A stretch of 64,000 bases of DNA from Lethocerus indicus (lineage: Eukaryota; Arthropoda; Insecta; Hemiptera; Belostomatidae). The translations under genes were made by a program, and so were the position numbers. Positions within the stretch are counted from its first letter, which is position 1. Every line of letters begins with the position of its first letter. Shown here in pieces: positions 24,201 through 37,611 of this stretch. The stretch covers positions 8,119,600 to 8,183,599 of the forward strand of contig JACDQD010000007.1 in assembly GCA_019843655.1 (NCBI GenBank). The letters are read 5' to 3'. The notes below the pieces were generated by a model. It had not been told where the DNA came from and searched no databases. It saw only the letters and a list, made by a program, of their open reading frames with translations.

Positions 24201-27200
24201 CCGCCCACAACAGTTTAATCCACGAACCAGAAACTGAAATCCGGCAACGTTGGACAGTTGTTACACACACACATACACACAGAGGACCCGAGTTTTTCTC
24301 TTCCCACTCCCTCTCTAGTTTCAGAAGGAAGGAGAGAGGCGTAGAGTGGGAAGGGAAGGGAGAGGACATAAAACTGCGCAGTGAGGGGCTGCAGCCATGA
24401 TGGTCGGAAACCCCCTCCACCGACTATACGCATGCGGACCTCAGACGCCAGTCGGGGAGACCGGGGACCTCACGTCGCTCCACTTCATTCCCGTTCTTCG
24501 CAACTAATGGATCGACCGCCCGTCCATTACTTTTTCTTTTTTTTCTTACTTTTTCCAAATTTTTGTAAAGTGAATTCTCATTATTCGAGAAACACTCATT
24601 TGGGGGGGAGGAAGAGGGGGGAGATAAATTCGGGGAGTGCATTTGGTAACTCGCCGATTTGTATTTCTCCAGTATCCATTAAACCGCAGAGTGCCATTCC
24701 CTAGCCGAACTCTCGGGACAGTTTGAGAATTATACACTTGTCTTGTGCTTCGGTCGAGGCCGTGGTTACGGTCGTATTGTGTATAGTAAACGACCCGGTT
24801 AAATAAATTCGAGGTATTATATATGCTTGGACATATATATATAAATGCCTGAAAGACTTCGGTTCTCCCTTGTAAGTTGGATATTGATCGCGCATGCGCC
24901 CGAGCTCTGTGCCCGGGAGCTCGGCCGCCGCTGCATTCGGGTCCCGCGACCCGTGGCCGACCGATCGCACTTCCGAGTTGAGTACGCCGGGGAGTGAAAT
25001 TTCGGACCTCGGTACTCAATTTTCGGGTCGTCACACGCCGTAGATAACCATTTTCAAAATACATAGTGAACTTTCATACTGGAAAATCGGGCAGTGGCCT
25101 TCATCTATAGTCCGCCTGAGGGTCGGAGGAGAACGGCGCTTTTTGGACTCGAGGTGTGCATACCACCGAAGCGGTACCAAAATTGAACTCGGACAAAACC
25201 TTTTTTTACCCGTCCAATTTTGGACACTCCTCTCCGGATTTAGAATTAGGTGAGGTACGTTCAGAAAGCCGACTCCTCCTCAATTTGACCGAGAGAAGAG
25301 CGATATTACTGCCTGCATGGCGATGAGGACCAGAACTCGACCGAAGACCGAAGAAACATTCCGTACCCAGTTCGGTCCCTGCCAAGGGACGAGCCTAAAA
25401 ACCCAATGTACACCTCGGAGATACTTGTGAAATTTTATTTTTTAAACGCAATTAAATATTTATTTTCGTATTCGTTGCGATGAATCCCGATCACACTTAT
25501 TTTTAAACCACGCGGTATTTGGTTAGTGACTAGTACGAACAGATAGAATACGCAAAATGCTGCGGGCAACTCGAACAGGAATTCCGTTCGATGTCTCGTT
25601 GAGCGTGAAACGGTACGGTGAACTCATTTCGTTCACTAAATATGAGACATTTGATTCCGTACGCGACGTATATGAACTGTGTACGTTGGAGTACTTTTAA
25701 ATGTGCGAATCACGGAGGTGTTTCCCAATCAGTGCTGCGGGGACGCCCAATTCGGAGATACACGCAGGTAAAACTTAGATTAATATTATGGATGGTTTTA
25801 CAAATAACAGCTTTAATTTGAACTATAATAAGTACATCTTTCGATGGTATTCAGTAAAATAACCTAAAAACAATTTTTTTAGTACTAATACCGTACTCAG
25901 TCTCTTTTATGGCATGGTCGGTATCAGGCCAACTTTGTCTCAACGAAACCAAAAACGTAATACATAAACAGATTCAAAGACTGTTATCGCTATAATTTTG
26001 GCTGCAGTATTTCTATTTGTAGCCACGTAAAACAACATTATGAAACCTTTAAAGTAGGAGTAACTGAGGAGTGGCACGATTGTGGCGGAGGGGAGTGGGC
26101 AGGACCAGTCCAGCGTTGCCAAGCCTCCCCCGCCGATTCCCCCTCAACTCTACTATCTCTGTCTCCCTCGGCTCCCCTCCACCTATCGTTCACTCTAACT
26201 CTATCTCTCTCTCTCCCTCTCTCGCTCGCTCTCAAACTCCGCCCCGACGACCGGCTTTCACAACGATTACGGCCCTCACACAAAGTACAGTCAATCTAGA
26301 AACTATTTCTTATATATATATCTTCGGCCGTTTGAGGTCAACTCGGAAGACACCCAGTTAAATTAATTTAGAGTATATTTCCTCTATTGTCCCTACAATA
26401 GATCAGTACTCTCCTTCCTTGTCTCTATAAAGTATTCACTACGATAAAAATATATAGAGCTAGTTAGATATCAAATCTCGAAATAGAAACTGCTTTACTT
26501 CCTTATTCGAGTTCCTTAATTACACTTACATTGGAACAAAAGAACCTACTATCGCTTTATTTACGGTATATATACAGCCTAATGAGAATATATAAATATC
26601 CCCATCGATTTTTGGTAAATATTTTAACCCGAGAGAGCGGAATACATAAAGCATACAGATATCAACACCAGGAAATGCTAAACGCTGTGTAGAATGCCGC
26701 CACTGTTATAGTTTCGATTTGTTTTCCATTTCCCTTAAAAACGCGTTAAATGCATAAACAATCGCAGTTACGGATAAATGCAAAATAAATACTTTTGCGG
26801 ATATTACATAATGGCACCGAACGGACGAGACCTCGCGAAAGGTACAGTCAACGCCGAAAGCGGCTCCTCTTTATTGCCGATACGGAAGACAAAATTAACT
26901 GCGCAGGCTCCTCATTTTTGTCTGCTGAGCTAATACGGCCCGACCATTAAGCCAGAAACGTATATTTTCAAAAACCCACACAGTTATTTAATTTTGTTTC
27001 GATGGCAAAAATGCGTGCGGATTTTACTCGTACGGTTAAAAAATTTACTGGCAATTTTACAAAAACCTGTATACGTCACAGAATAACTGAATGACATACA
27101 AATGTATAGTACTAACGATTAACTTCTCACTATAAAATACGAATTCAATGTCTAGTTATAGTGAATTTGTTCGCATTACTTGAGTAGTAATGGTTCAGAA

Positions 27201-27960
27201 ATAAATAGTGGCAGACGCATTATTTTGTTTATATGAGTCGCCTCGCATGATCCAATCATTCAGCTAGTACGGAATGAAAATAGCGGAAGGACAAATAATG
27301 TTCCCATATCTCGGTTGAAATTAAAGTTAAATAAACCTCATTCGTTCTTTTGAGTTTAGGTTATAAAGCAGGGGTACCCGAAAGATATATCGGTTATAAA
27401 TGAGACCGAGGGGAGTGTATAGTGTATAGTATTGGGTTGTAAAGTGAGCGAGAGCCGGGTGTGCGGTGTTGCCAGGTTGGCCTGGGTGAGGGCGCACACA
27501 TTGGGGCGCCATTGCTGGCAACAGGGCGCGCACGGTGGCGTCCGTGCGAGCTTTGGTGCGCGCGTCCGTGTGCGTGCGTGTGACTCAACGGAGACGTGAC
27601 CCGGGTTGGAAAAGGTGGCCCCAGGGGGGGGAAGGGGAACAGCGCCCATTATGGCGAAACCTGGAACGAATTATTTCCAGGCCCTCCAACAAAAGGCACG
27701 ACTTGATCCGGGACCGGGCTTACTTTCCAAGTCCGAAGTCACCTCGCCATCCATCAGGCCCCAGTAATAAATATAACGTTTAATCACTCGCTTCGTCAAA
27801 AACAATACAAAACTTCAATCAAATGGACTCTACGGTACTATAAAACACGCGAGCATTTCAAGACGATGTCCCGGAAACGTTTCTAACGCCTACATAAAGC
27901 TAGATCTAGAAAATCCCCCTTTTTACCTTACATTCCATATTAATTCCAAGCTTCATCGGA
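21210..27960. other. Intron-like stretch upstream of the Spen exon
   Basis: No genes were recognised. It contains a C9-C10 run near 21763, a short CT tract near 22644-22662, a CA-rich tract near 24262-24280 and GC-richer patches at 24380-25060 and 27440-27740. Frames in those patches overlap on both strands and lack motifs. Confidence 0.45.
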
Positions 27961-27973
27961 ATAAATATATCTT

Positions 27974-28263
27974 TAGATTTCGTGTGCTTTTGTCTCCCCT
28001 CGCTGGTTTGTTCTTTTGCTAGGCCGGTTTCGGCTATTTTAAGTCACTTTTGGCACTTTGGATGTTTTTTGGGCATCCTCACTGTTACTTGATAGTACAA
28101 CTGACTCACAGTGCAGCGAGGATGCCCAAAAAACATCCAAAGTACCAAAAGTGACAAACACCGCTACCGAAGATCCTACTAAAGATTTGGCCTAGCAAAA
28201 GACCAAACCAGTGAGAGGAGACAGAAGCACACGAAATCTACGGTATTCCAACCCCTAGCACAC
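27974..28263. mobile_element. Foldback/MITE-like inverted-repeat element, copy A
   Basis: The outer ends TAGATTTCGTGTGCTTTTGTC (27974 on) and its complement (to 28240) are inverted repeats. An inner 38-nt arm at 28043-28080 pairs with 28118-28155 with one mismatch, leaving a 37-nt loop. The right flank to 28263 matches the left flank of copy B. There is no coding capacity. It is probably a non-autonomous DNA transposon or foldback element. No clear target-site duplication was established. Confidence 0.8.
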
Positions 28264-29766
28264 CGCTTAAACAGGTATTAAAAATATCTTTTTTCCAATG
28301 AAAACCAATTCTGCGCTTTCAAAGCTATTATACGCAGCTAAAAATCACGAAAACGTTGCCCGAGTTCCTTGTTGCTTCGTATCTCGGATTAGTTGCTATG
28401 TAGTGTAGAATTTTTTGGTTATTCGAGCCAAACTCTTCAAAGTGTAAATAAAATAGAAATCATTGTAACTAAATCTCATCGAGAAAACACCTCGGTAGTT
28501 GTGCTTTATTGTTAAAAACCTACAGCGTAGACTATTCAATTAACGAAGGTAGAAAAAAGACAATAATAATAACGTTTGGTGACACAACAAGAGAAGTGTA
28601 TTAATAAACCACGGGGCACAGCACAAGAGAACGTCTGGCAGTGGGGCCAGTCTGGGACCTTTCACGATTCGAAACTACCGTTAGCTCTGCTCGCTCACCT
28701 AAAGGGATAACACTTTCCTGATTCAAAGTAAATTTCATCTACGCATGTCTAATTCAAATGGCCGACATAAAATGTGTCGTAGGGTGGTGGATGTCGTCGT
28801 TTGGTAACGAACTAGGCGTTCTCGACAGAAATGTAGACATGGAATTATTGGATATTAATAATAGTATAAAGTATGATAGAGCAATGTCGTCTATTTGGAA
28901 ATTATTGCAGACAAGAATCATTTATAAATGATTATATTTAAAATGTGTATATACACATAGAAAAGGATAGCATTAGATAAATGGAACGTGACAGGAAGTA
29001 ATAGAATTCCGGTGTTAAGATCAGTACTTCCTGCATAGATAAATAATTTTAATTTAAACTTTTACAATGAATCGAATTCAATAATAGTTGAAGATTTCCT
29101 ATATCGATGGGCTCAAATATCCCGTCGGGTCTTGAATTTCTGCCCGAACTCTATCACTTCCGCAATTCACACTGCGTTCATTTTAGCATCAGCTTAAAGC
29201 TAACACAACATTCACGTCAAGGAGGGACGATATGTAGAATTGAAATCTAAGACCTTTGGGTATCACCAACTATGTAGTAATAGCTCCGTAGGCAATCAAA
29301 TAAAACCCAAAACGGTTATTTAAAATAAGCTACATGTTGGCTATTTCAAATATAATCTTTAAAGAATATTGGCACTGATAAGAGTCCACCTGATAAAAGT
29401 ATTGCAACATGTGCAACGCGTACTGGGTTAAAATGAATATTAAATAAATGTTATTTCACCATTCAAAAGGTATTTTTTTCAATAGCAGTAAGGAGAGAAC
29501 ACTCCGGCGAGTCTCTTCAACATGGAAATATTGTTGCGTAACTGTGTATTTCGTCACGGCAGAGATAAAGTTTATCTCTCGTCTGATAGGGCCCAAAAAT
29601 AATGATAATTAAGAGCTCAAACTGAACCCGGCTTACAGGCCGTTAAGCCTTCTTCTAAAGCGAATACAAATTTCGAAGACCGGTTTACTCTACAATTGGA
29701 TAGGCCTGCGATACGGGATTTCATTCACAATTTTGGGTTTAATAACGTTAAGGGTTTTGTAAATTT

Positions 29767-29890
29767 TGGTCTTTTGCTAGACCGGTTTCGGCAGCTCGCC
29801 ATCTTCAGTAGCAGTGTTAATCAGTTTGGCACTTTGGATGTTTCTTGGGTATCTTCACTGTACTGTCACTGTCAATTGTACTGTGGTGGT
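29767..29890 (+). mobile_element. Left half of foldback element, copy C
   Basis: GGTCTTTTGCTAGACCGG, TTTCGGC, CCATCTTCAGTAGC, TTTGGCACTTTGGATGTTTC and the loop TGTCACTGTCAATTGTACTG match copy B in order, but the return arm is missing. It lacks a hairpin and is more diverged than copies A and B. Confidence 0.7.
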
Positions 29891-31039
29891 TGCATGTTTG
29901 TCGTGTGTATATATAAGTTTCTTGTTATTGTGTTTTGGGGGGATGTTGTTTGTCTTATTTAGATTTCTTGGGTTAAGGCTTTTGGTCTTTGAAGATAGTA
30001 AAAATTGAAGACGGAATAAATTTTGAATATCACTGGGCTCGTTCCTTGGTCCCGCTACCGTGCTAGGCCGTTTCGGATGAAGTAATGTACTTCACAGGTG
30101 AGATGCTTTGCCGCAGGCCGACACGGCGGGTCCGTCCTTGGGGAGCACAAAAATAGCAATAAACAAGGTGTAGGGCTTATGGGCAGTGAGAGGCAACAGC
30201 GGTGGCCCAGTGCGCAGCCACCGGCACCATTGCATCATTCATTACCCCCTCCACAGGGGTTCTCAACGTAAACACGGATAAATTCGAGAGTACAACTCCA
30301 TTCTGAGACGCGACAACTTGCCCCGACTTGCCGGGTATCGAGACAGCGGGTATGATATCGAATTGATTTCCGACAGATTCCAGGAGACGGAGTTCAAAAT
30401 CGGGAAGACTGCAACGCTTTATGCTGAGAAGAGAAATTATTTTTCCGATAATCACTAACTTCAGGTAGGATCACGTAATTCTCTGTAGAGGTTGGATGGT
30501 ATATGAAGACACCAAATCCTCTCGTGGTGTCGGATAACTAAGCAAATTTGAAGTTGCACCACGGTTTCTGCACTTTATGTTGCACGTGTTAGCGCAATAT
30601 TAACGGGCTTCACTTAATGTTTGTTGTGCTAATTGCTGATATGCACAATTCGTGATTCGGAATGGAGCTGCCTACGCTGTCTCCTATCGCTGTCCCTACT
30701 TACAAATTAACGTCCACAGTTAGTTTCGCTAACCTCTCGATCCCAAGGATCGAGCTCAACACCGTCCCAAGCCACTGGCACTCCTACTTAAATTTTACCA
30801 ACTTGGGTTTATGGTACCTAAAAAATGTCTCAGCTTAGCTTGTCCGGAGGCAACTACCCCTTAGGAATGCCGCCGAGGGTAAAAGTACAAGGCGAAATAT
30901 CGCTCAGGGACAGCTATATTTAATGCCGGCTTTCCCACTGGAGTTGGGGTAACTGAAAACAAATGGGGCTCCGGTTCTGAAAGGAGCAAAGCCCCCCAAA
31001 GCGGTCTCGCCTGAAATAAAACGAGAATTGTGCAACCTG

Positions 31040-31091
31040 TGCACCTGTTAGGGGTTGCGCGGGCGGTGTGCACCTGTTAGGGGTTGCGCGG
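31040..31091 (+). repeat. 29-bp tandem repeat, about two units
   Basis: TGCACCTGTTAGGGGTTGCG with its GC-rich extension occurs at 31040 and again at 31069. The second copy ends in GGCCGG where the first has GGGCGG. Confidence 0.9.
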
Positions 31092-32132
31092 CCGGTATTG
31101 ACCAAACTGAAAAGGGGGGTGAGTTTAAGAGGAGGAGGAGGAGGGGTTGGGGTCGTTCTGCGCAATATAACGCCCAGTTCTTGACGAAGCTAACCTTTGG
31201 GTCCTGTGCGACCTTAAGCGTTTCCCCAATTTTCGAGAAAAACACTACTAGGAACCTTGAAAATATTTCCTTAGTGTCCATACGGTGGGCCAGAAAATAT
31301 TGTTTCGTTTCGACTAAATACAGTACAATACAATAATAAAAAAAGGCGTTACGGTCAAATAAAAGCAATCAAATACGACACCCGGTATTTAGTAATATTT
31401 AATTAGAGAAAAATATGCTACACAGTTCCACTGTTCTATACTCCAGAAAATATTTCTGTAGTACTTGAAATCTGTAGGATCACAGATTTTTACGAGACCT
31501 GGAAGTCATAGAGTGTAAAGACTCCTACAATATAAGTGAGACATACCTAACTGTGAGTTTGTAAAACCATAAATTCGCGTGCCAGCGTCAAATATGTGGA
31601 ATTCGATTTCTTTACTTTGTTCTGTACCTTCTTAATTAGCTTTAAAAGGCAGGGACGACAAGTAACCGGAAGATAGAGAACGCTCCAAGTAATTTCATAA
31701 GATTGGTGTAATAAAGTGAGATGAAAATATGTTTTTGGGCTGATGTACGTTTGTATAACATGCTGGGAAAAATCCTGCAGTTTTATAGTCCACAGACAAG
31801 TTAAGTAGTCCACAGTTCGCGGAGGTTCGCGATGGACACAATTCATCATTCAAATTCAGAAATCAAATCAAAACCTAATAATTTCCTGTATTTATGTGTG
31901 TGTAAATATATTCTGAGCCGTCTAGACAGGTGTACTGATTAAATATTATACTTTATTACGTCGGAAATCTGTTTGTCACGCTATATTGATGTCTGAGAAA
32001 TTAATTTATGTAGGCACAGCTTCTTGTGCGCGTTCCGAATTCGTTCGTTGGGACAATCAATCCCCAAGTACTGGTCGAAGTCTTCTTTCAGACTTTAAAA
32101 AAAAGACCGAATAAAAAATCTTATATAATGTG

Positions 32133-32172
32133 GGGGAGCGGGTAGCTGAGCTGGTTTACCTGGGGAAGGCGT
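32133..32172 (+). repeat. SINE-like tRNA 5' half with A-box next to a CT tract
   Basis: GGGGGAGCGGGTAGCTGAGC followed by TGGTTTACC and TGGGGAAGGCG resembles a tRNA 5' half. TAGCTGAGCTGG matches the A-box consensus. A CT microsatellite begins right after GGCGTCTCTCTC, and no B-box follows it. It is best read as a tRNA-derived SINE in which the CT motif has expanded. Confidence 0.5.
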
Positions 32173-32180
32173 CTCTCTCA

Positions 32181-32182
<2 letters not shown>

Positions 32183-32247
<65 letters not shown>
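32183..32247 (+). repeat. (CT)n microsatellite
   Basis: About 65 bp of pure CT, directly after the SINE-like A-box. Confidence 0.98.
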
Positions 32248-32251
<4 letters not shown>

Positions 32252-33346
32252 GCTCCACGACTCCACAGAGTAGGTCGATCAATAAAGTGGGTCCGGCTCA
32301 GGTAAGGAAAGAGCCTAACTCTCGGTCAGACCGCTCCATAAGAAGAAATCCTTGGCGGTTTACCGGGGAGAAACCTTATATATAAGTCCCACAACACCTT
32401 CGTCCGGCCGATATCCGCCGTCGGGTGGATAGCACCGAATTGATTGTAAAATATGAAGACTAAGGAGGCAAGGCAGTATTGAGGGAGTTTACATAATGTG
32501 CTCTAAGCTATTGGGCCAGTAAATAATAGTAAAATACTTAATCAAAAATTTGATTAGACTCCAGGCTGTAAAGCTTGAAATCTCAAAGACAGAGAAATCC
32601 CATGACGAAAAGAATTTTACCAGTATTCGATTCTAAACTATCTCTCTGTTCTAAGCATCTCCGAAATATGTTATACCTAGTACTCAACTTTATGCAGTAT
32701 CCTTAAAAAACATTCGTCTCAAAGTACTTTCACTTAGTAATTATAACAAATAAAATTTAATGTTACGCAATTGCCTTTAAACCGGAAAATTTAGTTATGA
32801 CTTTATGCATTTGTATATCATCACATCGTACAACACGTTACCCCATAGGATTATTACCATCGAAATGCTTACCTTCGAATGGTATAACACGAGCAGAGTT
32901 CATTTCAATGGTGGGGCACGAAATTTAATATTCGAAAAACCGGCTCCGGCTCGCAAACCGGGAGATTAGATTAAAAAATTGGCCAAAATATAAAGACCGC
33001 CACGCGATCTAATCTTCAGAAGATATATTTAATATCCGGCGGCGATACCGGCCGCTTATCGTAAATTTAGAGTGCTCCAGGTAATATTCAATACTGCTGA
33101 AACGATGGAAAAAATAGATTGTCCTCGTTCCATTATTTTTTAAAAATAACCAATAGCCTTTAAACCCTACACTTTGTAGCAGCTTTCAACTGAAATACGG
33201 GATCGTCCGGTAGAAAGTATTCGTACTTTTCGATGTTTATCCCGCAATATATTAGTTCTATAGTCATAATACCTAGTTTCCGAGTTTGAATTCATTACGT
33301 GCCTATGTACAATTCGCTGAACACAATCATAGTTATGTCCAACAAG

Positions 33347-33348
<2 letters not shown>

Positions 33349-33387
<39 letters not shown>
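33349..33387 (+). repeat. (TA)n microsatellite
   Basis: About 39 bp of alternating AT. Confidence 0.97.
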
Positions 33388-33390
<3 letters not shown>

Positions 33391-34147
33391 GTATTTATTT
33401 TTTTCTACAACCGCTCAATATTCACTAATATATTGTTTAGACCGTTTAGAATTCACAAGTGATCTGATAATCCGTGAGATACGTTATGCAAGGGGTTGTT
33501 CATACAAGTATTACGCGAAATGTATGTAACACCGAAATGAAGGTAATTAATTTAAATCAATATAACGTAGTATCTTTTGACTGTCAATTCCAGTTCAACA
33601 GCGTTATTTTATAACATGCAACAACACAATTTCGTAAACAATCCGAAACACTTAAAGATGACCTTCCTGACAATATTCAGTTTTTTCTTATTATATCGAT
33701 TATCAAACTCGAGTGATGTACGTGTAATGATGTATGTGTAAGTGGCGATGGCGGCGCCTAGAGCACCGGATATTGCGGAACGGAATAACACAACTTCGGA
33801 AGATTACAGGAAATACAAATAGATCGGGCCATTAATAAAAAATTAAACTGGAGCGTATAGAAAGTCGGTGGGGGCCTGGGGCCTGGAGGCTGGGGGCCGG
33901 CCGGCGAATGCAAATTCCGGATATCATACCGGACGTCGGATCGAACCGTGCCGAGAACAACGACCACCGGTCTGGGTACAATGAAGTTCCCGAGAGGAAA
34001 TGTACACACTCACTGTGTGTGTCCCTACCCTCACTGTTCAACAATTGCTCCGTGCACGCACTCAAATCACGCGTAACCGACATACAGAGACAGAAGGGAG
34101 GATGTTACTCTTAATATACGTTTTATATATAATACATTTATATACAT

Positions 34148-34152
<5 letters not shown>

Positions 34153-34185
<33 letters not shown>

Positions 34186-34202
34186 CACACACACACACAC
34201 AC
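34153..34202 (+). repeat. Compound (TA)n-(CA)n microsatellite
   Basis: An AT tract (34153-34179) passes through CATATA into an 18-bp CA tract (34185-34202). Confidence 0.95.
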
Positions 34203-34626
34203 ATATTTCCTACCGACCGCATGTGAAAACTTCGAGTACTTTCATTTAAGTTAAAACGTTTCGATCATTATTTTGTATGGAATCAAGCTGTGGGCGATGC
34301 GGGCATTTAAATTAAAATATCAAGGTCCTTCTAGGAGATCGCCAGAGATGTAACAATCCCTATAAAAATACCCAAGGCCTCGCTCACATCGAAGAACTAA
34401 CCGGCTTTTTCCTCGTCGCGCCGGAAAATAAATTCATAAAATATTGTCCGATATCTCAGTGCCCATTAAATATCTTGATTAAAAATCCGCATCCGATAAA
34501 ATTTTCATACCTAGCAAAAATGTAAGATAAAAGTATCTACATTGGAATCTATTTTTTTATACATTCATGAGGGCAAGTGTTAAATTAAATTTCACCTCGT
34601 CTCCGGGTTTCAGAAATGAATAGTAT

Positions 34627-34660
34627 ACCTACCTGGAAAAGGAAATCAGGAAATTCAAAT
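34627..34660 (-). promoter_or_regulatory. Weaker candidate recursive splice site 3
   Basis: The minus strand reads TTTCCTGATTTCCTTTTCCAG (ending 34633) directly followed by GTAGGT (34632-34627). The acceptor half is good. The donor half is less canonical than GTAAGT, and no ideal branch site is clear. It lies in the same putative Spen intron as site 2, between that site and the exon. Confidence 0.3.
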
Positions 34661-37571
34661 TACCGACATTCTTAGACTAACAGCAGGTTTGCACTTTTAA
34701 AATTGGTATATGAATTCAAACGTGATTTACATTAATAAAATCGGAAAGCCAGTGACCACGGATTTTATGACTCGGTGTCATAAAAAAAATTAACATTGTT
34801 CAATAACGTAAGAAACGTTTCTTTAGAAATTCTACCGTTAGAAACACTTATTTCCAAGAGTAAAACCCCAAAGAATGCTCTTCATTTGTAAGCGGGAGGA
34901 AGTGGAGAAATGCGGGGCAGGTGGCTATTTTTGTAACTGACGCCCCCCAGTTGGGGCCAAGAGATCACACGGACCGAACCCAGCTAGAATATCCACATTT
35001 TTACCTCATTATGACCTCAAGCTGAGGAGGGGTAGTAACGAATTAACAAGGTCTGAAGCAAGAACGGCTGTGCTACCGTTCAAGACTCTGAGGTTTTTAC
35101 AACTAATGTTCTGTGTATGTGTGATATAATGAAGTAATGGAATTTAAGTTCGCAATATCCAAAATGCAGCGGTAACGCATTCTTCGAAAGGTCTAAACGG
35201 TAGAGAATAAAATATGATCATCTACTTTATAGCGACCATAAACCAGTTTGAAACTCAAACAAAACAATACTGAAATACCTCCTCCGAAATAACCGAAATA
35301 AATGCCGTGAATACCGGAATCGATTCGAAGAGTGGTATTTTGCCAACCTCACAAGACCGGCCGAAGCGCGAAATTCTTCCGTCGAACTCGGTGTAAACTC
35401 GGTTTAAAATTCAAATATTTGTCCTCGAAAAATACGTACACGTTTCTCCATCAGTCAGTTTGAACAGGGATAATTCCACTATCTGTGTTTGGCCAGTATC
35501 GGGCAAACAGCGGACCTCAAAAGAGGGAGTGGATGACACGGTCGAAATATCTATCAGCATTCGGCAGGTAAATGAACGCGTTTGGATTTTAAAAGCCAAG
35601 GGCCCTTTAGAAATCATCATTTCTTCCTCGCCGTCCATACATAAACACGCATTGTGTGGATGTAGGAAACTGGTCTAGGTTTAATTGCGAACGTTGGATA
35701 AATATACATATTTTTTTTTATTTGCAGTTTGTTACCGCTCCACTTTCGCGCAATTAATAATTCGTTGCAACGCTGTATGCGTTGCGCTGGATTTAAAAAA
35801 AAAACAGTTTGCCAGGCCGCATTCCTCGTACGACGAGACACCAACGACGTCCCGGGGCGGTACCGACGGTGTTATTTATCAGGAGCGTTGCAATAACGGC
35901 AAGACGAATGCGATAAAAGAGTTTGAGCCCCTCCCTTCACAGCCACCCTACACTTCCGTCGAGTTAAGAATACCACGTCCCCTCTCCCTTTCTTTATGCT
36001 TCATTCAATAACCAACGGCGAATTGTCTAGTTTGAAAACATAATAGAAACAGTTAGCCTTTGTCCGACCGAGTGAAAAGGGACGGAGGAATAATAAAAAA
36101 AATATATATAGTAGCCTCATTGTGCCGCTTGCTGATCGCCGGGGCCGATTGCGGAAATTAAGTTATCCATTAGGCGGTAACATGATAAATAAAACAATAT
36201 TAGTATTATTTTATCCGCAATCCTTTTCAAATGTGTATTTCCAGACTTATGCCATAAGTAAACACGGAATAGGATATTGCAGAAAATAGGTGTCGTTTAC
36301 ATAATCGTGTTATTTCCCGACCAAAACGTAAATCCGAAATATTAATTTTTCACAATGCTTAGTATAATATGTTCACTTTTACTATGCAGCACAAGGCGGA
36401 TAAATAAGGAGGAATGCCTGTTATGAGGTAAGAACCCCTCTCCCATCAGCAACAATTCGGGGTGGGTGAGTGGTGGAGGGAGACCGCGGAGAAAATAGCA
36501 CGCTGCACGGTTACTATCCCCTCCTACTTTCGAAATTTCATATACAGTGCACCTAGAGCCTTATATGTCCGGCAAGTAAATATATACTGTCTAAACGATT
36601 ACACTGCCATGAAACGAGGAGCAGAAGGAGTCCAGAAACAATTGAAATACGTGTTGTAACCGACTTTCGAATGGTGTTCCTAATTTATAAACTGTTCGTC
36701 GAGTGTTATATTTCTATCTCCAATCTTTAAAACTGTAAGCTAGTCGATATTGATTAATAATTGAAAACCAAAAAAAAGCCACGCTGTAGGAAAATAGTAA
36801 GGATATCTTTAATATACTTAAGGAAGGCGGGTAACCACTGCTATGAGCTACGAACAGAACTGCAACTGATCGAATAGTCAAACCAAATCACAGTAATGGC
36901 GCTAAAACATAAGTTAACGCAGAGGGAAATCGTACGAGGAAATGAAAAAGAAACTGGCCTAACTCATCGCATTCGATACTAATATTAATTTTCTGGGAAT
37001 CGCGTTCGAAAGGTCCGACTAGGACGGAAGACAGAAATAACAGGCGCAAAAATTCAGAGTAGGCTGGCGGTAGAAATTCACAAGGCGGAGCCAGAGAGCC
37101 GTTTCTTGGCATGGAGGAGCGAGCAGTGAGCAGTGAGGACGGAGGACGCGTGTAGTTGTGCGTGGGCCGATTTCTGGTCGGCCTCCAAAACTGGGCCCGC
37201 GCGCACCCACACAACACATCTCGGTGCACACGCAGACGGCAACACACAATGACAGACCCGGGAGGGGGGAGACCTATTACGTAACTGGGCACAGGCCGTA
37301 GAATTCAAAAACAGAAAGAAATTGCGGGTAGGGAGGAGAAGGAACAAAGCAAGACCCAAGGCCCAGAAAAAAAGCACAAAACTAGAGTTCCTTGTAAACT
37401 GGCCAGCGTCGACGGTACATCATCGCACGCGGGATTACTAATTGGGATAAACTAGTAATCATTGGTATGAAACTGTCCACTGGGTTAATGTATGTATTTC
37501 CTGATGTTACACAGTGCCACAGTGCCTGATACTACATAGTTTACCTCATGAATATTTCCATCGACAAACAC

Positions 37572-37573
<2 letters not shown>

Positions 37574-37609
<36 letters not shown>
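37574..37609 (+). repeat. (TA)n microsatellite
   Basis: About 36 bp of alternating AT. Confidence 0.97.

Positions 37610-37611
<2 letters not shown>

Larger units (their letters stand above)
28265..32125. other. Intron-like stretch with repeat fragments
   Basis: It holds a half-copy of the foldback element and a 29-bp tandem repeat. Minus-strand frames at 30177-30455 and 30861-31073 look somewhat protein-like. The second follows a good acceptor-like TTTTATTTCAG, but no family was recognised. Confidence 0.4.

Noticed and set aside
28693..28715. Minus-strand TTATCCCTTTAG directly followed by GTGAGC
   Set aside because: It is ratchet-like, but the pyrimidine tract is short and the donor is weak. 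Kept below the threshold used for the other three sites.
30861..31165. Minus-strand frame after a good acceptor-like TTTTATTTCAG
   Set aside because: It ends at a stop after about 50 codons. No family was recognised and no partner exon was found.
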